DNA of 5,070 bases from Bacillota bacterium (lineage in GTDB: Bacteria; Bacillota_A; Clostridia; Clostridiales; Clostridiaceae). Shown piece after piece: positions 1 to 5,070 of this stretch (within the stretch, counting starts at the first letter, position 1; each line of letters opens with the position of its first letter). The position numbers and the translations under genes are program-made. The stretch spans positions 1-5,070 of the forward strand of contig JAJXYA010000271.1 in the NCBI GenBank assembly GCA_021780795.1, in the 5' to 3' direction. Under the pieces are notes generated by a model, which saw only the letters and a program-made list of their open reading frames with translations, was not told where the DNA came from and searched no databases.

Positions 1-255
1 ATTACCGCATACCTAGCTGTTAAAGGAATTAATGCTACTAATGCTAGAAAATCAATTAAGATTCCAGTTAACATCTTAGGATTTCTCATTATTATATCCA
101 CGCAATTTGTTAAACAACATGTGATAATGGATATATTCTTTGCAATATTTTTATGTGATATATTTTTCAATTCAATTACTTATGTTTCAGAAAAGTACAA
201 GCTTTATATTTCCGAAAAATCCTATGATTTTTTCAAACAAAATATTGAACAATAA
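1..255 (+). CDS. Partial membrane protein of unknown function (C-terminal 84 residues)
   Basis: Reading frame 1 is open from the first base to a TAA stop at 253-255, giving the last 84 residues of a protein that starts before the window. Two hydrophobic stretches, roughly residues 21-36 and 41-60 of the visible part, could be membrane helices. They are separated by a short polar turn (TQFVKQH) and followed by a charged tail of about 24 residues rich in Lys, Glu, Tyr and Phe, which would lie outside the bilayer. Codon use is AT-rich like the rest of the window. The frame ends 13 bases before a strong hairpin terminator that it shares with the converging clpE-like gene, which supports it as a real gene end. 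I do not recognise the family and assign no function; the missing N-terminus would be needed. Confidence 0.6.
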   Translation: MTAYLAVKGINATNARKSIKIPVNILGFLIIISTQFVKQHVIMDIFFAIFLCDIFFNSITYVSEKYKLYISEKSYDFFKQNIEQ

Positions 256-268
256 TAGGACTAAACCA

Positions 269-301
269 CAAAAGCTGCTGAATTATTTTCAGCAGCTTTT
301 G
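269..301. terminator. Bidirectional intrinsic terminator between converging genes
   Basis: A perfect 14-bp inverted repeat pairs 269-282 (CAAAAGCTGCTGAA) with 288-301, leaving a 5-base loop (TTATT). The stem has a GC-containing core (GCTGCTG) flanked by A and T runs, so a U-rich tract follows the hairpin in both directions: TTTTGCATTTT on the + strand and TTTTGTGG on the - strand. It lies 13 bases after the stop of the upstream partial gene and 4 bases after the stop of the clpE-like gene, so it most likely terminates both transcripts. Confidence 0.85.
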
Positions 302-305
302 CATT

Positions 306-2624
306 TTATATTATAATAATTTTACCTTCTTTTAATTCTATAGCTATCCTTGATCCTTCACTAAATTTATTTTGGAGATAATGCTCAGCGACCTCATCTT
401 CAATATATTTTTGAATAGTTCTTCTAAGTGGCCTTGCACCATATTTATCATCGAATCCTTTTTCCAATATAAAATCCTTTACCTCTTCTGAAATATCTAA
501 TGTAACTTTCTTTTCTTTTACCTCTTCTATTACTTCCATAATCATTAGATCTACTATTTTACGAAGTTCCTCCTTTTTAAGTGGAGTAAATACAATAGAT
601 TCATCTACTCTATTTAAAAATTCAGGTCTAAAAGTTTCTTTTAATGCATCTTTTACACGTGCTTCTAAAATATCATAATTGTCCTGAGCAAAACCAATCC
701 TACCTGTTTTAAACTGAGTACCTGCATTGGATGTCATTATTATTACAGTATTTTCAAAGAAAACAGTTCTACCTTGACTATCAGTTAGTCTTCCATCTTC
801 GAGGATTTGTAACAACATGTTAAATACATCTGGATGAGCCTTCTCTATTTCATCTAAAAGAATTACTGAATACGGCTTTCTCCTGACTTTTTCAGTTAAT
901 TGCCCACCTTGATCATAGCCTATGTACCCAGGTGGTGCACCAATTAGCTTTGAAACCGTGTGCTTTTCCATATATTCAGACATATCTATACGAATTAATG
1001 CTTCCTCACTTCCAAAAAGCTCACAGGATAGTGCTTTAACCAACTCTGTTTTTCCAACACCTGTTGGCCCTACAAAAATAAAAGACGATGGCTTCTTCTT
1101 TTTTCTAAATCCTGAACGATTTCGTCTAATTGCTCTAGATAAACTTGTAATAGCCTCATTTTGGCCTATAACTCGTTTATGTAGTCTGCTCTCCAAATTT
1201 AATAACTTCTCCGCTTCTTTCTCTGTAATTCTTTGTATTGGAATTTTGGTCCATGCCTCAATTACAAACGCAATATCCTCTACAGTAATTTGAACCTCAC
1301 TACATTTTTCTTCAATTTCATTAATACTTTCTTTTATTTTACAAAGCTTCATTCTATATTCTGCGGCTTTTTCAAAATTCCCTGTATTCTCCGCCTCTTT
1401 CTTTCCATTTTGGATTTTCTCTGATTCCTCTTTTAAACCTGCTAGTTCAACAAGTCCTTTATTTTTTAAATTAGCTCTGGAACCAGCTTCGTCAATAACA
1501 TCTATAGCTTTATCTGGAAGAAATCTGTCTGTTATATATCTTTCAGATAAATTTACAACTTCTTCAATTACTTCATCAGATATTTTAACTTTATGGTATT
1601 CTTCATAGTATCCCCTTATTCCTTTTAAGATTTCTATTGTCTCAGCTATACTAGGTTCTTCAACTAGGACTGGCTGAAATCTTCTTTCAAGTGCTGCGTC
1701 TTTTTCTATATGTTTTCTATATTCCTCCAAAGTTGTAGCTCCAATTACTTGTATTTCACCCTTTGCCAAAGCCGGTTTTAAAATGTTCGCTGCATTCATT
1801 GCCCCTCCCTGCACTTCACCAGCGCCCATAATATTATGCACCTCGTCGATAACCAATATAATATTCCCACTCTCCTTAGCTTCTTCAATAATTGACTTCA
1901 TACGGCCTTCAAATTGTCCTCTAAATTGTGTGCCTGCAACCACAGCAGTGAGATCAAGTAGATAAACCTCCGCATTAAATAATTTTTCTGGAACTTGTTT
2001 TTCTACAATTCTTACAGCTAAGCCCTCTGCAATAGCTGTTTTACCTACACCAGGTTCCCCAATTAATATAGGATTATTTTTGTTTCTTCTATTTAAAATC
2101 TGTACAACTCTATCAATTTCTTTATGCCTTCCAACAACTTTATCTACACCCTTTTGATTTGCTTTATTTGTTAGATTTATCCCATATGTATCTAAGTTTT
2201 TTCGCTTCTTTTTAAACCAATTCTTTTTTGATTTTTCTTCAGATGCTCCTTTACTATTTGAGAAAGATTCAACTTCATCATCTATGAAATCTTTATTTTC
2301 ATCTTCAGGTGAAAATAACCCATTAAAAATATTACCAATAAGATTTTTTCCATCACCATTTTGAGTATTCATATCGGTAATATTCAAATCCTCAAGGTTC
2401 ATGTCTTCTAAATTCATATCTTTAAACATATTACCCATTTGCTCATTTAAGTTTTCAATATCCTCTGAGGATATTCCAGCTTGCTGCATTAATTGATCCA
2501 TAACTGGAATTCCTTTCTTTTTAGCACACTCTATACATAAAGCCATAGTTTCAGTTTTTCCATTTTCAATTTTTGATGTTAATATCATTGCTATATTTTT
2601 TTTACATATTTCACATAACTTCAT
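306..2624 (-). CDS. clpE: ClpE-like ATP-dependent Clp protease ATP-binding subunit (AAA+ unfoldase)
   Basis: This is a Hsp100/Clp unfoldase. The family forms ATP-driven hexamers in the cytosol that unfold damaged or regulatory proteins and feed them to ClpP. Numbering is for the 772-aa product. A C4 zinc finger (Cys4, Cys7, Cys30, Cys33; McsA-like) replaces the Clp_N repeats of ClpC, which points to ClpE. An acidic linker (about 65-135) follows. AAA+ module 1 has Walker A GEPGVGKT (189-196), Walker B ILVIDE (256-261) and an arginine-finger motif LERRF (about 312-316). A UVR-like coiled segment is at about 406-432. Module 2 has Walker A GPTGVGKT (519-526), Walker B VILLDE (587-592), sensor-1 TSN and sensor-2 GARPLRR (729-735). 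IGF (643-645) matches the ClpP-docking loop, so it should work with ClpP. No key residue is missing. B. subtilis ClpE is about 700 aa; the extra length here lies mainly in the linker. Start: GGAG at 2634-2637 sits 9 nt before the ATG at 2622-2624. The in-frame ATG at 2637-2639 overlaps that SD and has none of its own. No ctsR, mcsA or mcsB is adjacent, so the gene appears monocistronic. Confidence 0.93.
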   Translation of the reverse strand: MKLCEICKKNIAMILTSKIENGKTETMALCIECAKKKGIPVMDQLMQQAGISSEDIENLNEQMGNMFKDMNLEDMNLEDLNITDMNTQNGDGKNLIGNIFNGLFSPEDENKDFIDDEVESFSNSKGASEEKSKKNWFKKKRKNLDTYGINLTNKANQKGVDKVVGRHKEIDRVVQILNRRNKNNPILIGEPGVGKTAIAEGLAVRIVEKQVPEKLFNAEVYLLDLTAVVAGTQFRGQFEGRMKSIIEEAKESGNIILVIDEVHNIMGAGEVQGGAMNAANILKPALAKGEIQVIGATTLEEYRKHIEKDAALERRFQPVLVEEPSIAETIEILKGIRGYYEEYHKVKISDEVIEEVVNLSERYITDRFLPDKAIDVIDEAGSRANLKNKGLVELAGLKEESEKIQNGKKEAENTGNFEKAAEYRMKLCKIKESINEIEEKCSEVQITVEDIAFVIEAWTKIPIQRITEKEAEKLLNLESRLHKRVIGQNEAITSLSRAIRRNRSGFRKKKKPSSFIFVGPTGVGKTELVKALSCELFGSEEALIRIDMSEYMEKHTVSKLIGAPPGYIGYDQGGQLTEKVRRKPYSVILLDEIEKAHPDVFNMLLQILEDGRLTDSQGRTVFFENTVIIMTSNAGTQFKTGRIGFAQDNYDILEARVKDALKETFRPEFLNRVDESIVFTPLKKEELRKIVDLMIMEVIEEVKEKKVTLDISEEVKDFILEKGFDDKYGARPLRRTIQKYIEDEVAEHYLQNKFSEGSRIAIELKEGKIIII
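2361..2420 (-). repeat. Degenerate 15-base repeats encoding a D-M-N-L-E pentapeptide array in the ClpE-like linker
   Basis: Four consecutive 15-base units inside the clpE-like gene encode DMNLE, DMNLE, DLNIT and DMNTQ (residues 69-88 of the 772-aa product). The first two are identical as protein but differ at synonymous positions, and the last two have drifted. The array lies in the acidic linker between the zinc finger and the first AAA+ module, so unit gain or loss would stay in frame. Confidence 0.6.
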
Positions 2625-2633
2625 ACAAATCAT

Positions 2634-2637
2634 CTCC
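2634..2637 (-). promoter_or_regulatory. Ribosome-binding site that sets the clpE-like start
   Basis: On the - strand GGAG is followed by 9 bases and then the ATG at 2622-2624. The first G is also the last base of the in-frame upstream ATG (2637-2639), which therefore cannot use it and has no purine-rich SD of its own upstream. This argues that the protein starts MKLCEIC, placing the first zinc cysteine at position 4. Confidence 0.7.
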
Positions 2638-2662
2638 ATATTTCATGTTGTGTCTATTGAAT

Positions 2663-2690
2663 ATTATAACAGTATATCATTTTTCAATAA
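2663..2690 (-). promoter_or_regulatory. Probable sigma-A promoter of the clpE-like gene (extended -10)
   Basis: On the - strand a perfect TATAAT (2663-2668) is preceded by TGT (2669-2671), giving the extended -10 form TGnTATAAT. A -35 at the usual distance is weak: TTATTG at 2685-2690, 16 bases away. TTGAAA at 2682-2687 is better in sequence but only 13 bases away. The -10 lies 38 bases before the chosen ATG. I see no CtsR heptad repeat (GGTCAAA-type) and no full CIRCE element here, so the usual clostridial heat-shock repressors are not evident at this promoter. Confidence 0.6.
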
Positions 2691-2840
2691 ACTTTGTTCA
2701 GTAAATTCAGATTGTTTATTTTTTATTAATAAAATACCATTCTCATTAGCTTTAAACTTTCCCTTTTCTATTTAATTCTACTCATTTACATATATTCCTT
2801 TTAAAAAAATTGTGTTGCTTTTATTAAAAGTTCAAAGAAT
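2691..2840. other. Non-coding spacer between the clpE-like gene and the 50-aa ORF
   Basis: This AT-rich spacer contains no convincing ORF. A 5-bp AT hairpin (CTTTT at 2818-2822 with AAAAG at 2826-2830) lies 11 bases past the stop of the 50-aa ORF, and about 7 bases further on (2803-2810) there is a run of T on the - strand. It is too weak to call a terminator with confidence. Transcription from the 50-aa ORF could therefore run into clpE. Confidence 0.4.
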
Positions 2841-2993
2841 CTAGTTAACCCTTAACCTTTCTATTAATTCATTTATTTCTTGTAAGGAAAGCTCCGAAGC
2901 TATTATTTTAGCAATAGTCCTTGTATATTGTTCATTCAAAAGTTCCGCTTCTTTTTTGTTCAATTCTAAAAGAATTGTAGAGTTTACCTTCAT
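2841..2993 (-). CDS. Small 50-residue protein of unknown function
   Basis: An ATG at 2991-2993 opens a 51-codon frame ending in TAG at 2841-2843. A G-run SD (GGGGG at 3001-3005) lies 7 bases before the ATG, and TATAAT -10 boxes lie further upstream. The product begins MKVNSTILLE and is predicted largely helical: a charged amphipathic helix (about residues 7-33) and a second one (about 37-48) containing LQEINELIERL. No cysteines, signal peptide or membrane segment are visible. It is transcribed divergently from the recombinase and in the same direction as clpE. Candidates are a small regulator or an element-borne accessory protein, but nothing in the sequence settles this. Length is the main weakness; the good ribosome-binding site and heptad-like hydrophobic spacing support it as real. 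Confidence 0.6.
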   Translation of the reverse strand: MKVNSTILLELNKKEAELLNEQYTRTIAKIIASELSLQEINELIERLRVN

Positions 2994-3014
2994 TTATAAT
3001 CCCCCAAATAAGCT

Positions 3015-3025
3015 ATTATATTATA
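3015..3025 (-). promoter_or_regulatory. Overlapping -10 boxes upstream of the 50-aa ORF
   Basis: Two perfect TATAAT hexamers overlap by one base on the - strand (3020-3025 and 3015-3020), 22-27 bases before the ATG of the 50-aa ORF. No good -35 is found at 16-18 bases. The 42-bp palindrome at 3052-3093 begins 26 bases upstream, so a protein bound there could affect this promoter. Confidence 0.4.
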
Positions 3026-3051
3026 GTATGCAACTTTAACATTATTGTTAC

Positions 3052-3093
3052 AAAAATGTATATATCTAAATACATTTAGTTATATACATTTTT
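3052..3093. repeat. 42-bp near-perfect palindrome (operator or recombination-site candidate)
   Basis: The outer arms AAAAATGTATATA (3052-3064) and TATATACATTTTT (3081-3093) are exact reverse complements. After one T/T mismatch (3065/3080), the inner arms CTAAAT (3066-3071) and ATTTAG (3074-3079) also pair exactly. The centre is the dinucleotide AC (3072-3073). Thus 19 of 20 positions per arm match. With a one-base bulge at 3094 the pairing extends by TTAC/GTAA (3048-3051 with 3095-3098). The loop is too short and the U-tracts too poor for an ordinary terminator. Size, symmetry and central dinucleotide suit either a dimer/tetramer operator between the divergent genes or a serine-recombinase attachment site. 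Confidence 0.7.
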
Positions 3094-3204
3094 CGTAATA
3101 TTATTTTTCTCAAGTACATATCTTTATTTTGTAAAGCTAATATATTTTATAAAATATAACTTTTTTTATGTATTATGCTTATATGCACTTTTAACGACAT
3201 TTCA
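3094..3204 (+). promoter_or_regulatory. AT-rich upstream region expected to hold the recombinase promoter
   Basis: The 110 bases before the structured leader hold no ORF. TTGTAA (3129-3134) and TATAAA or TATAAC hexamers (3148-3153, 3155-3160) resemble promoter boxes, but their spacings are 13 and 20 bases. TATTAT (3171-3176) is another -10-like hexamer without a good -35. I cannot pick one promoter. Any start here would give the recombinase mRNA a leader of roughly 240-280 nt that includes the hairpins. Confidence 0.3.
3141..3158. repeat. 18-bp perfect AT palindrome
   Basis: TATATTTTA (3141-3149) is followed directly by its exact reverse complement TAAAATATA (3150-3158). It lies in the AT-rich stretch before the structured leader, where the recombinase promoter should be. 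It could be a repressor site, but composition here is almost entirely A and T, so chance is a serious alternative. Confidence 0.4.
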
Positions 3205-3405
3205 GAAGAAAAGTCTCCCACTTTTATAAGTAAGTAGCACTCACTTAGCAAAGAGAAGACTTCAGAGGAGGGATAATACTTGATAATTGTTATCTCCTCC
3301 AGAGGTCTACAAGGATGTAAATCACATACTTAAATCGTTAATATTACAGCACCGGAGTTAGGAACTGTGTCCAAGATGATGAACCGTTGCGAGGGTAATG
3401 ATTAA
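3205..3405 (+). ncRNA. Candidate structured leader RNA of unrecognised class upstream of the recombinase
   Basis: This stretch is visibly richer in GC than its flanks and folds on paper into four consecutive hairpins. H1 is AAAAGT/ACTTTT with a CTCCC loop (3209-3225). H2 is a 9-position stem with one A/C mismatch and an AGC loop (3227-3247). H3 (3258-3307) has about 18 pairs, including GGAGG (3267-3271) with CCTCC (3296-3300). H4 has an outer stem of 3333-3340 with 3396-3403 and an inner stem of 3349-3355 with 3384-3390 (one mismatch), enclosing an unpaired-looking 28-base apical part. No U-run follows H4, so it is not a simple terminator. It does not match the conserved cores I know for T-box, SAM-I, TPP, lysine, purine, c-di-GMP, THF, fluoride or guanidine RNAs, or a group I or II intron. 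It could be a cis-acting leader or a separate small RNA. Confidence 0.45.
3280..3333 (+). CDS. Possible 17-codon leader peptide in the recombinase leader
   Basis: A consensus AGGAGG (3266-3271) lies 8 bases before a TTG at 3280-3282, which opens a 17-codon frame ending in TAA at 3331-3333. The peptide would read MIIVISSRGLQGCKSHT. Its SD lies in the 5' strand of hairpin H3, and codons 5-7 (ATC TCC TCC) supply the complementary strand that hides it. The stop codon touches the base of hairpin H4. This geometry is typical of regulatory leader peptides that act through ribosome position, but the frame is short and the start is TTG, so it may be fortuitous. No function of the peptide itself is claimed. 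Confidence 0.35.
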   Translation: MIIVISSRGLQGCKSHT

Positions 3406-3427
3406 TCAACCTTTAAAATCAATTATT

Positions 3428-3433
3428 AAGGAG
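3428..3433 (+). promoter_or_regulatory. Ribosome-binding site of the recombinase, fixing a TTG start
   Basis: AAGGAG lies 8 bases before TTG at 3442-3444. The only nearby ATG (3437-3439) is 3 bases from the SD, is out of frame, and runs ATG-AAT-TGA, stopping after two codons across the TTG. The recombinase frame is closed by TAA at 3427-3429 with no ATG between, so TTG is the start. Confidence 0.8.
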
Positions 3434-3441
3434 TAAATGAA

Positions 3442-5043
3442 TTGAAAATTGCTGCTATATACTCCAGGAAATCAAAAATTACTGGAAAAGGTGAATCAAT
3501 AATTAACCAAATTGAACTATGTAAGCATGAAGGTAGGCATTTAGGCATTGAAGAATTTATAATATACGAGGACGAAGGTTTTTCAGGAAAAAATGTTAAA
3601 AGACCTCAGTTCCAAAAGATGCTCATTGATGCAAAAGAAAAAAAATTTAATACACTCATCTGCTATAGACTAGATAGAATTAGTAGAAATATCTCTGATT
3701 TTTCTACACTTATAAATGACTTAGATAGATTACACATAAGCTTTATAAGTGTTAATGAACAATTTGATACATCATCACCTATGGGCCGTGCTATGATGTA
3801 TATTGCCTCTGTTTTTGCGCAATTAGAACGTGAAACTACTGCTGAAAGAGTTAGAGACAATATGTTAGAGCTTGCTAAAAGCGGAAGATGGTTAGGAGGG
3901 CAAACGCCTTTAGGGTATGAAAGTAAACCGCTCTCCTATTTAGATGCAGAATTTAAAGAGAAAACTATGTATACATTATCACCTATAAAAGAGGAATTAA
4001 ATATTGTAAAAATTATTTATGATAAATATTTACTGTACAAATCTATTAGTCAAGTTTTCATCCACCTTTTTAAAAACAATATTAAAACAAAAAATGGAGT
4101 TGACTTTAATAAGAAAAGAATTCAACTTATATTAAGAAATCCTCTCTATGTTAAAGCTAATGAATCTATTATGAATCATCTTCAAGTTATTGGTATGAAT
4201 GTAATGGGAACAGTGGATGATAAACATGGTATTCTAACTTATAATAAGAGTAAAGGTGCTAGGATCAAGCGAAGTATATCGGAATGGATAGCTGCGGTTT
4301 CTACACATGAAGGAATTATTGATCCTTTCCTCTGGCTTAAGGTTCAACAAATATTAGATGAGAATAAAAATAAAGCACCAAGGCTTGGCACCTCTGCCGC
4401 TGCATTACTTACCGGAACTTTAAAATGTTCTATTTGTGGTAAAAGTATGATTGTTAAACATGGTCATATAAGTGCAGAAACCAATAAAAAAATTCAGTAC
4501 TATGTTTGTAGCACTAAGGATTATTCAAAAGGCGCTCGATGTAATAATCCTAATATTCGCGTAGATGAGCTTGAAATCATAGTTATAGATAATTTAAAAA
4601 ATATCACTATGTGCAAAAATTTACTATTAGATGAATTGAATAAGATTAAATCTGAAATGTCTAAAAATAATTTCATGCAATCGCAAATAGAAGCTTTACC
4701 AGGACAAATAAAGATAAAACAAGCCCAAATTGATATTCTAGTAAATCAATTTTCTTTGAATAATGAAATATCTAAATATATAAGACCTCAAATCTCCAAA
4801 TTAGGGAATGAATTGGAAGAACTAAACGCTAAATATGAAAACTTAAAAGCTACTTCTCATAAATATGAAAATAATAAATCAAATGTAAATAAGTTCTTCT
4901 ATTCTTTAAATAACTTATCTTCGATAATAGATATTTTAGATTTCAATAATAAACGCTTGTTAATTAATAATATTGTGGACTCAATATATTGGGATGGTAC
5001 TAAAGGCACAGTAAAAATCAATCTAATATCACTAAAACACTAG
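3442..5043 (+). CDS. Large serine recombinase (site-specific integrase/transposase family)
   Basis: The 533-aa protein has the full large-serine-recombinase layout. The family cuts both strands at short att sites through a 5'-phosphoserine link and swaps them by subunit rotation. The catalytic domain (about 3-145) has YSRKS with nucleophile Ser11 and Arg9, then DEGFSGKNVKRPQF (44-57), YRLDRISR (75-82) and a long helix ending AQLERETTAERVRDN. A recombinase domain (about 155-310) contains GGQTPLGY. A zinc ribbon uses Cys329, Cys332, Cys356 and Cys367. A Lys/Glu-rich coiled coil (about 395-475) precedes a hydrophobic C-terminal end. In the family that coiled coil controls whether integration or excision is allowed. 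All catalytic landmarks are present, so it is probably active. It starts at TTG with a good SD and follows the structured leader. By analogy it could be a prophage or skin-element integrase or a transposase of the TndX/TnpX type; the rest of its element is not in the window, so the cargo is unknown. Confidence 0.93.
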   Translation: MKIAAIYSRKSKITGKGESIINQIELCKHEGRHLGIEEFIIYEDEGFSGKNVKRPQFQKMLIDAKEKKFNTLICYRLDRISRNISDFSTLINDLDRLHISFISVNEQFDTSSPMGRAMMYIASVFAQLERETTAERVRDNMLELAKSGRWLGGQTPLGYESKPLSYLDAEFKEKTMYTLSPIKEELNIVKIIYDKYLLYKSISQVFIHLFKNNIKTKNGVDFNKKRIQLILRNPLYVKANESIMNHLQVIGMNVMGTVDDKHGILTYNKSKGARIKRSISEWIAAVSTHEGIIDPFLWLKVQQILDENKNKAPRLGTSAAALLTGTLKCSICGKSMIVKHGHISAETNKKIQYYVCSTKDYSKGARCNNPNIRVDELEIIVIDNLKNITMCKNLLLDELNKIKSEMSKNNFMQSQIEALPGQIKIKQAQIDILVNQFSLNNEISKYIRPQISKLGNELEELNAKYENLKATSHKYENNKSNVNKFFYSLNNLSSIIDILDFNNKRLLINNIVDSIYWDGTKGTVKINLISLKH

Positions 5044-5070
5044 CCTCCCTATCGCAGTTTAGTGTAGATA

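Noticed and set aside
922..1965. Open + strand frames opposite the clpE-like gene (922-1293, 1233-1424, 1783-1965)
   Set aside because: All lie antisense inside a full-length, motif-complete AAA+ gene and show no ribosome-binding site or recognisable domain; they are shadows of its codon pattern.
2637..2639. Upstream in-frame ATG as the start of the clpE-like gene
   Set aside because: It overlaps the SD that serves the ATG five codons later and has no SD of its own.
2818..2830. CTTTT-ATT-AAAAG hairpin as a terminator for the 50-aa ORF
   Set aside because: Only five pairs, four of them A-T; too unstable for a confident call, and AT-rich DNA produces many such matches.
2841..2993. 50-aa ORF as a Spo0E-like aspartyl-phosphate phosphatase
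   Set aside because: Its size and the LSLQEINELI segment recall the family, but the characteristic SQELD motif with its acidic residue is not present.
3235..3242. TAGCACTC resembling the left half of the HrcA CIRCE element
   Set aside because: The matching right half (GAGTGCTAA after nine bases) is absent, and the bases are better explained as part of hairpin H2.
3258..3403. The leader as a SAM-I riboswitch or T-box (GATGA-type and ACCG-type fragments)
   Set aside because: Only short fragments match. The conserved cores (GGCAACC-type junction, GGTGGNACCGCG antiterminator) are missing and no terminator follows.
3663..3860. Open - strand frame of 65 codons inside the recombinase gene
   Set aside because: It is antisense to the conserved catalytic domain and has no independent support.
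1..5070. CRISPR array, tRNA or rRNA genes, IS terminal repeats
   Set aside because: No regularly spaced repeats, cloverleaf-like gene or paired transposon ends were seen on either strand.

Overview
The window is very AT-rich. Its Shine-Dalgarno (SD) sequences are strong, its promoter-like elements are of sigma-A type, and its protein families (a ClpE-type Clp ATPase and a large serine recombinase) fit a low-GC Firmicute, most likely Clostridium or a close relative. No species call is possible from the sequence alone.

Layout. Bases 1-255 hold the 3' end of an unrecognised membrane-protein gene on the + strand. A 14-bp hairpin at 269-301 separates it from a converging - strand gene (306-2624) for a 772-aa ClpE-like AAA+ unfoldase: a C4 zinc finger, an acidic linker with a short pentapeptide repeat, two AAA+ modules with a UVR motif between them, and a ClpP-docking IGF loop. 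Its extended -10 promoter lies near 2663-2690. Next, on the - strand, is a 50-aa ORF (2841-2993) with its own ribosome-binding site. From 3442 to 5043 on the + strand is a complete 533-aa large serine recombinase starting at TTG. The window ends 27 bases after its stop codon.

The most unusual part is the stretch between the 50-aa ORF and the recombinase (2994-3441). It begins with a 42-bp near-perfect palindrome centred on a non-palindromic dinucleotide (3052-3093). An 18-bp perfect AT palindrome follows (3141-3158). Then comes a region with higher GC than its flanks (about 3205-3405) that folds on paper into four consecutive hairpins. The third hairpin buries a consensus AGGAGG that sits 8 nt before a TTG-initiated 17-codon reading frame. 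That frame's stop codon lies at the foot of the fourth hairpin, just upstream of the recombinase ribosome-binding site. The arrangement looks like a structured 5' leader with a leader peptide controlling recombinase expression. I do not recognise it as any riboswitch or ncRNA family I know.

How the parts may work together (inference): clpE is a stress-type chromosomal gene with its own promoter and terminator. The recombinase probably marks one edge of an integrated element (prophage, skin-like element or transposon) whose body would extend beyond base 5070. Its boundary with the chromosome would then lie between about 2640 and 3440, with the 42-bp palindrome as one candidate for an attachment half-site pair or an operator.
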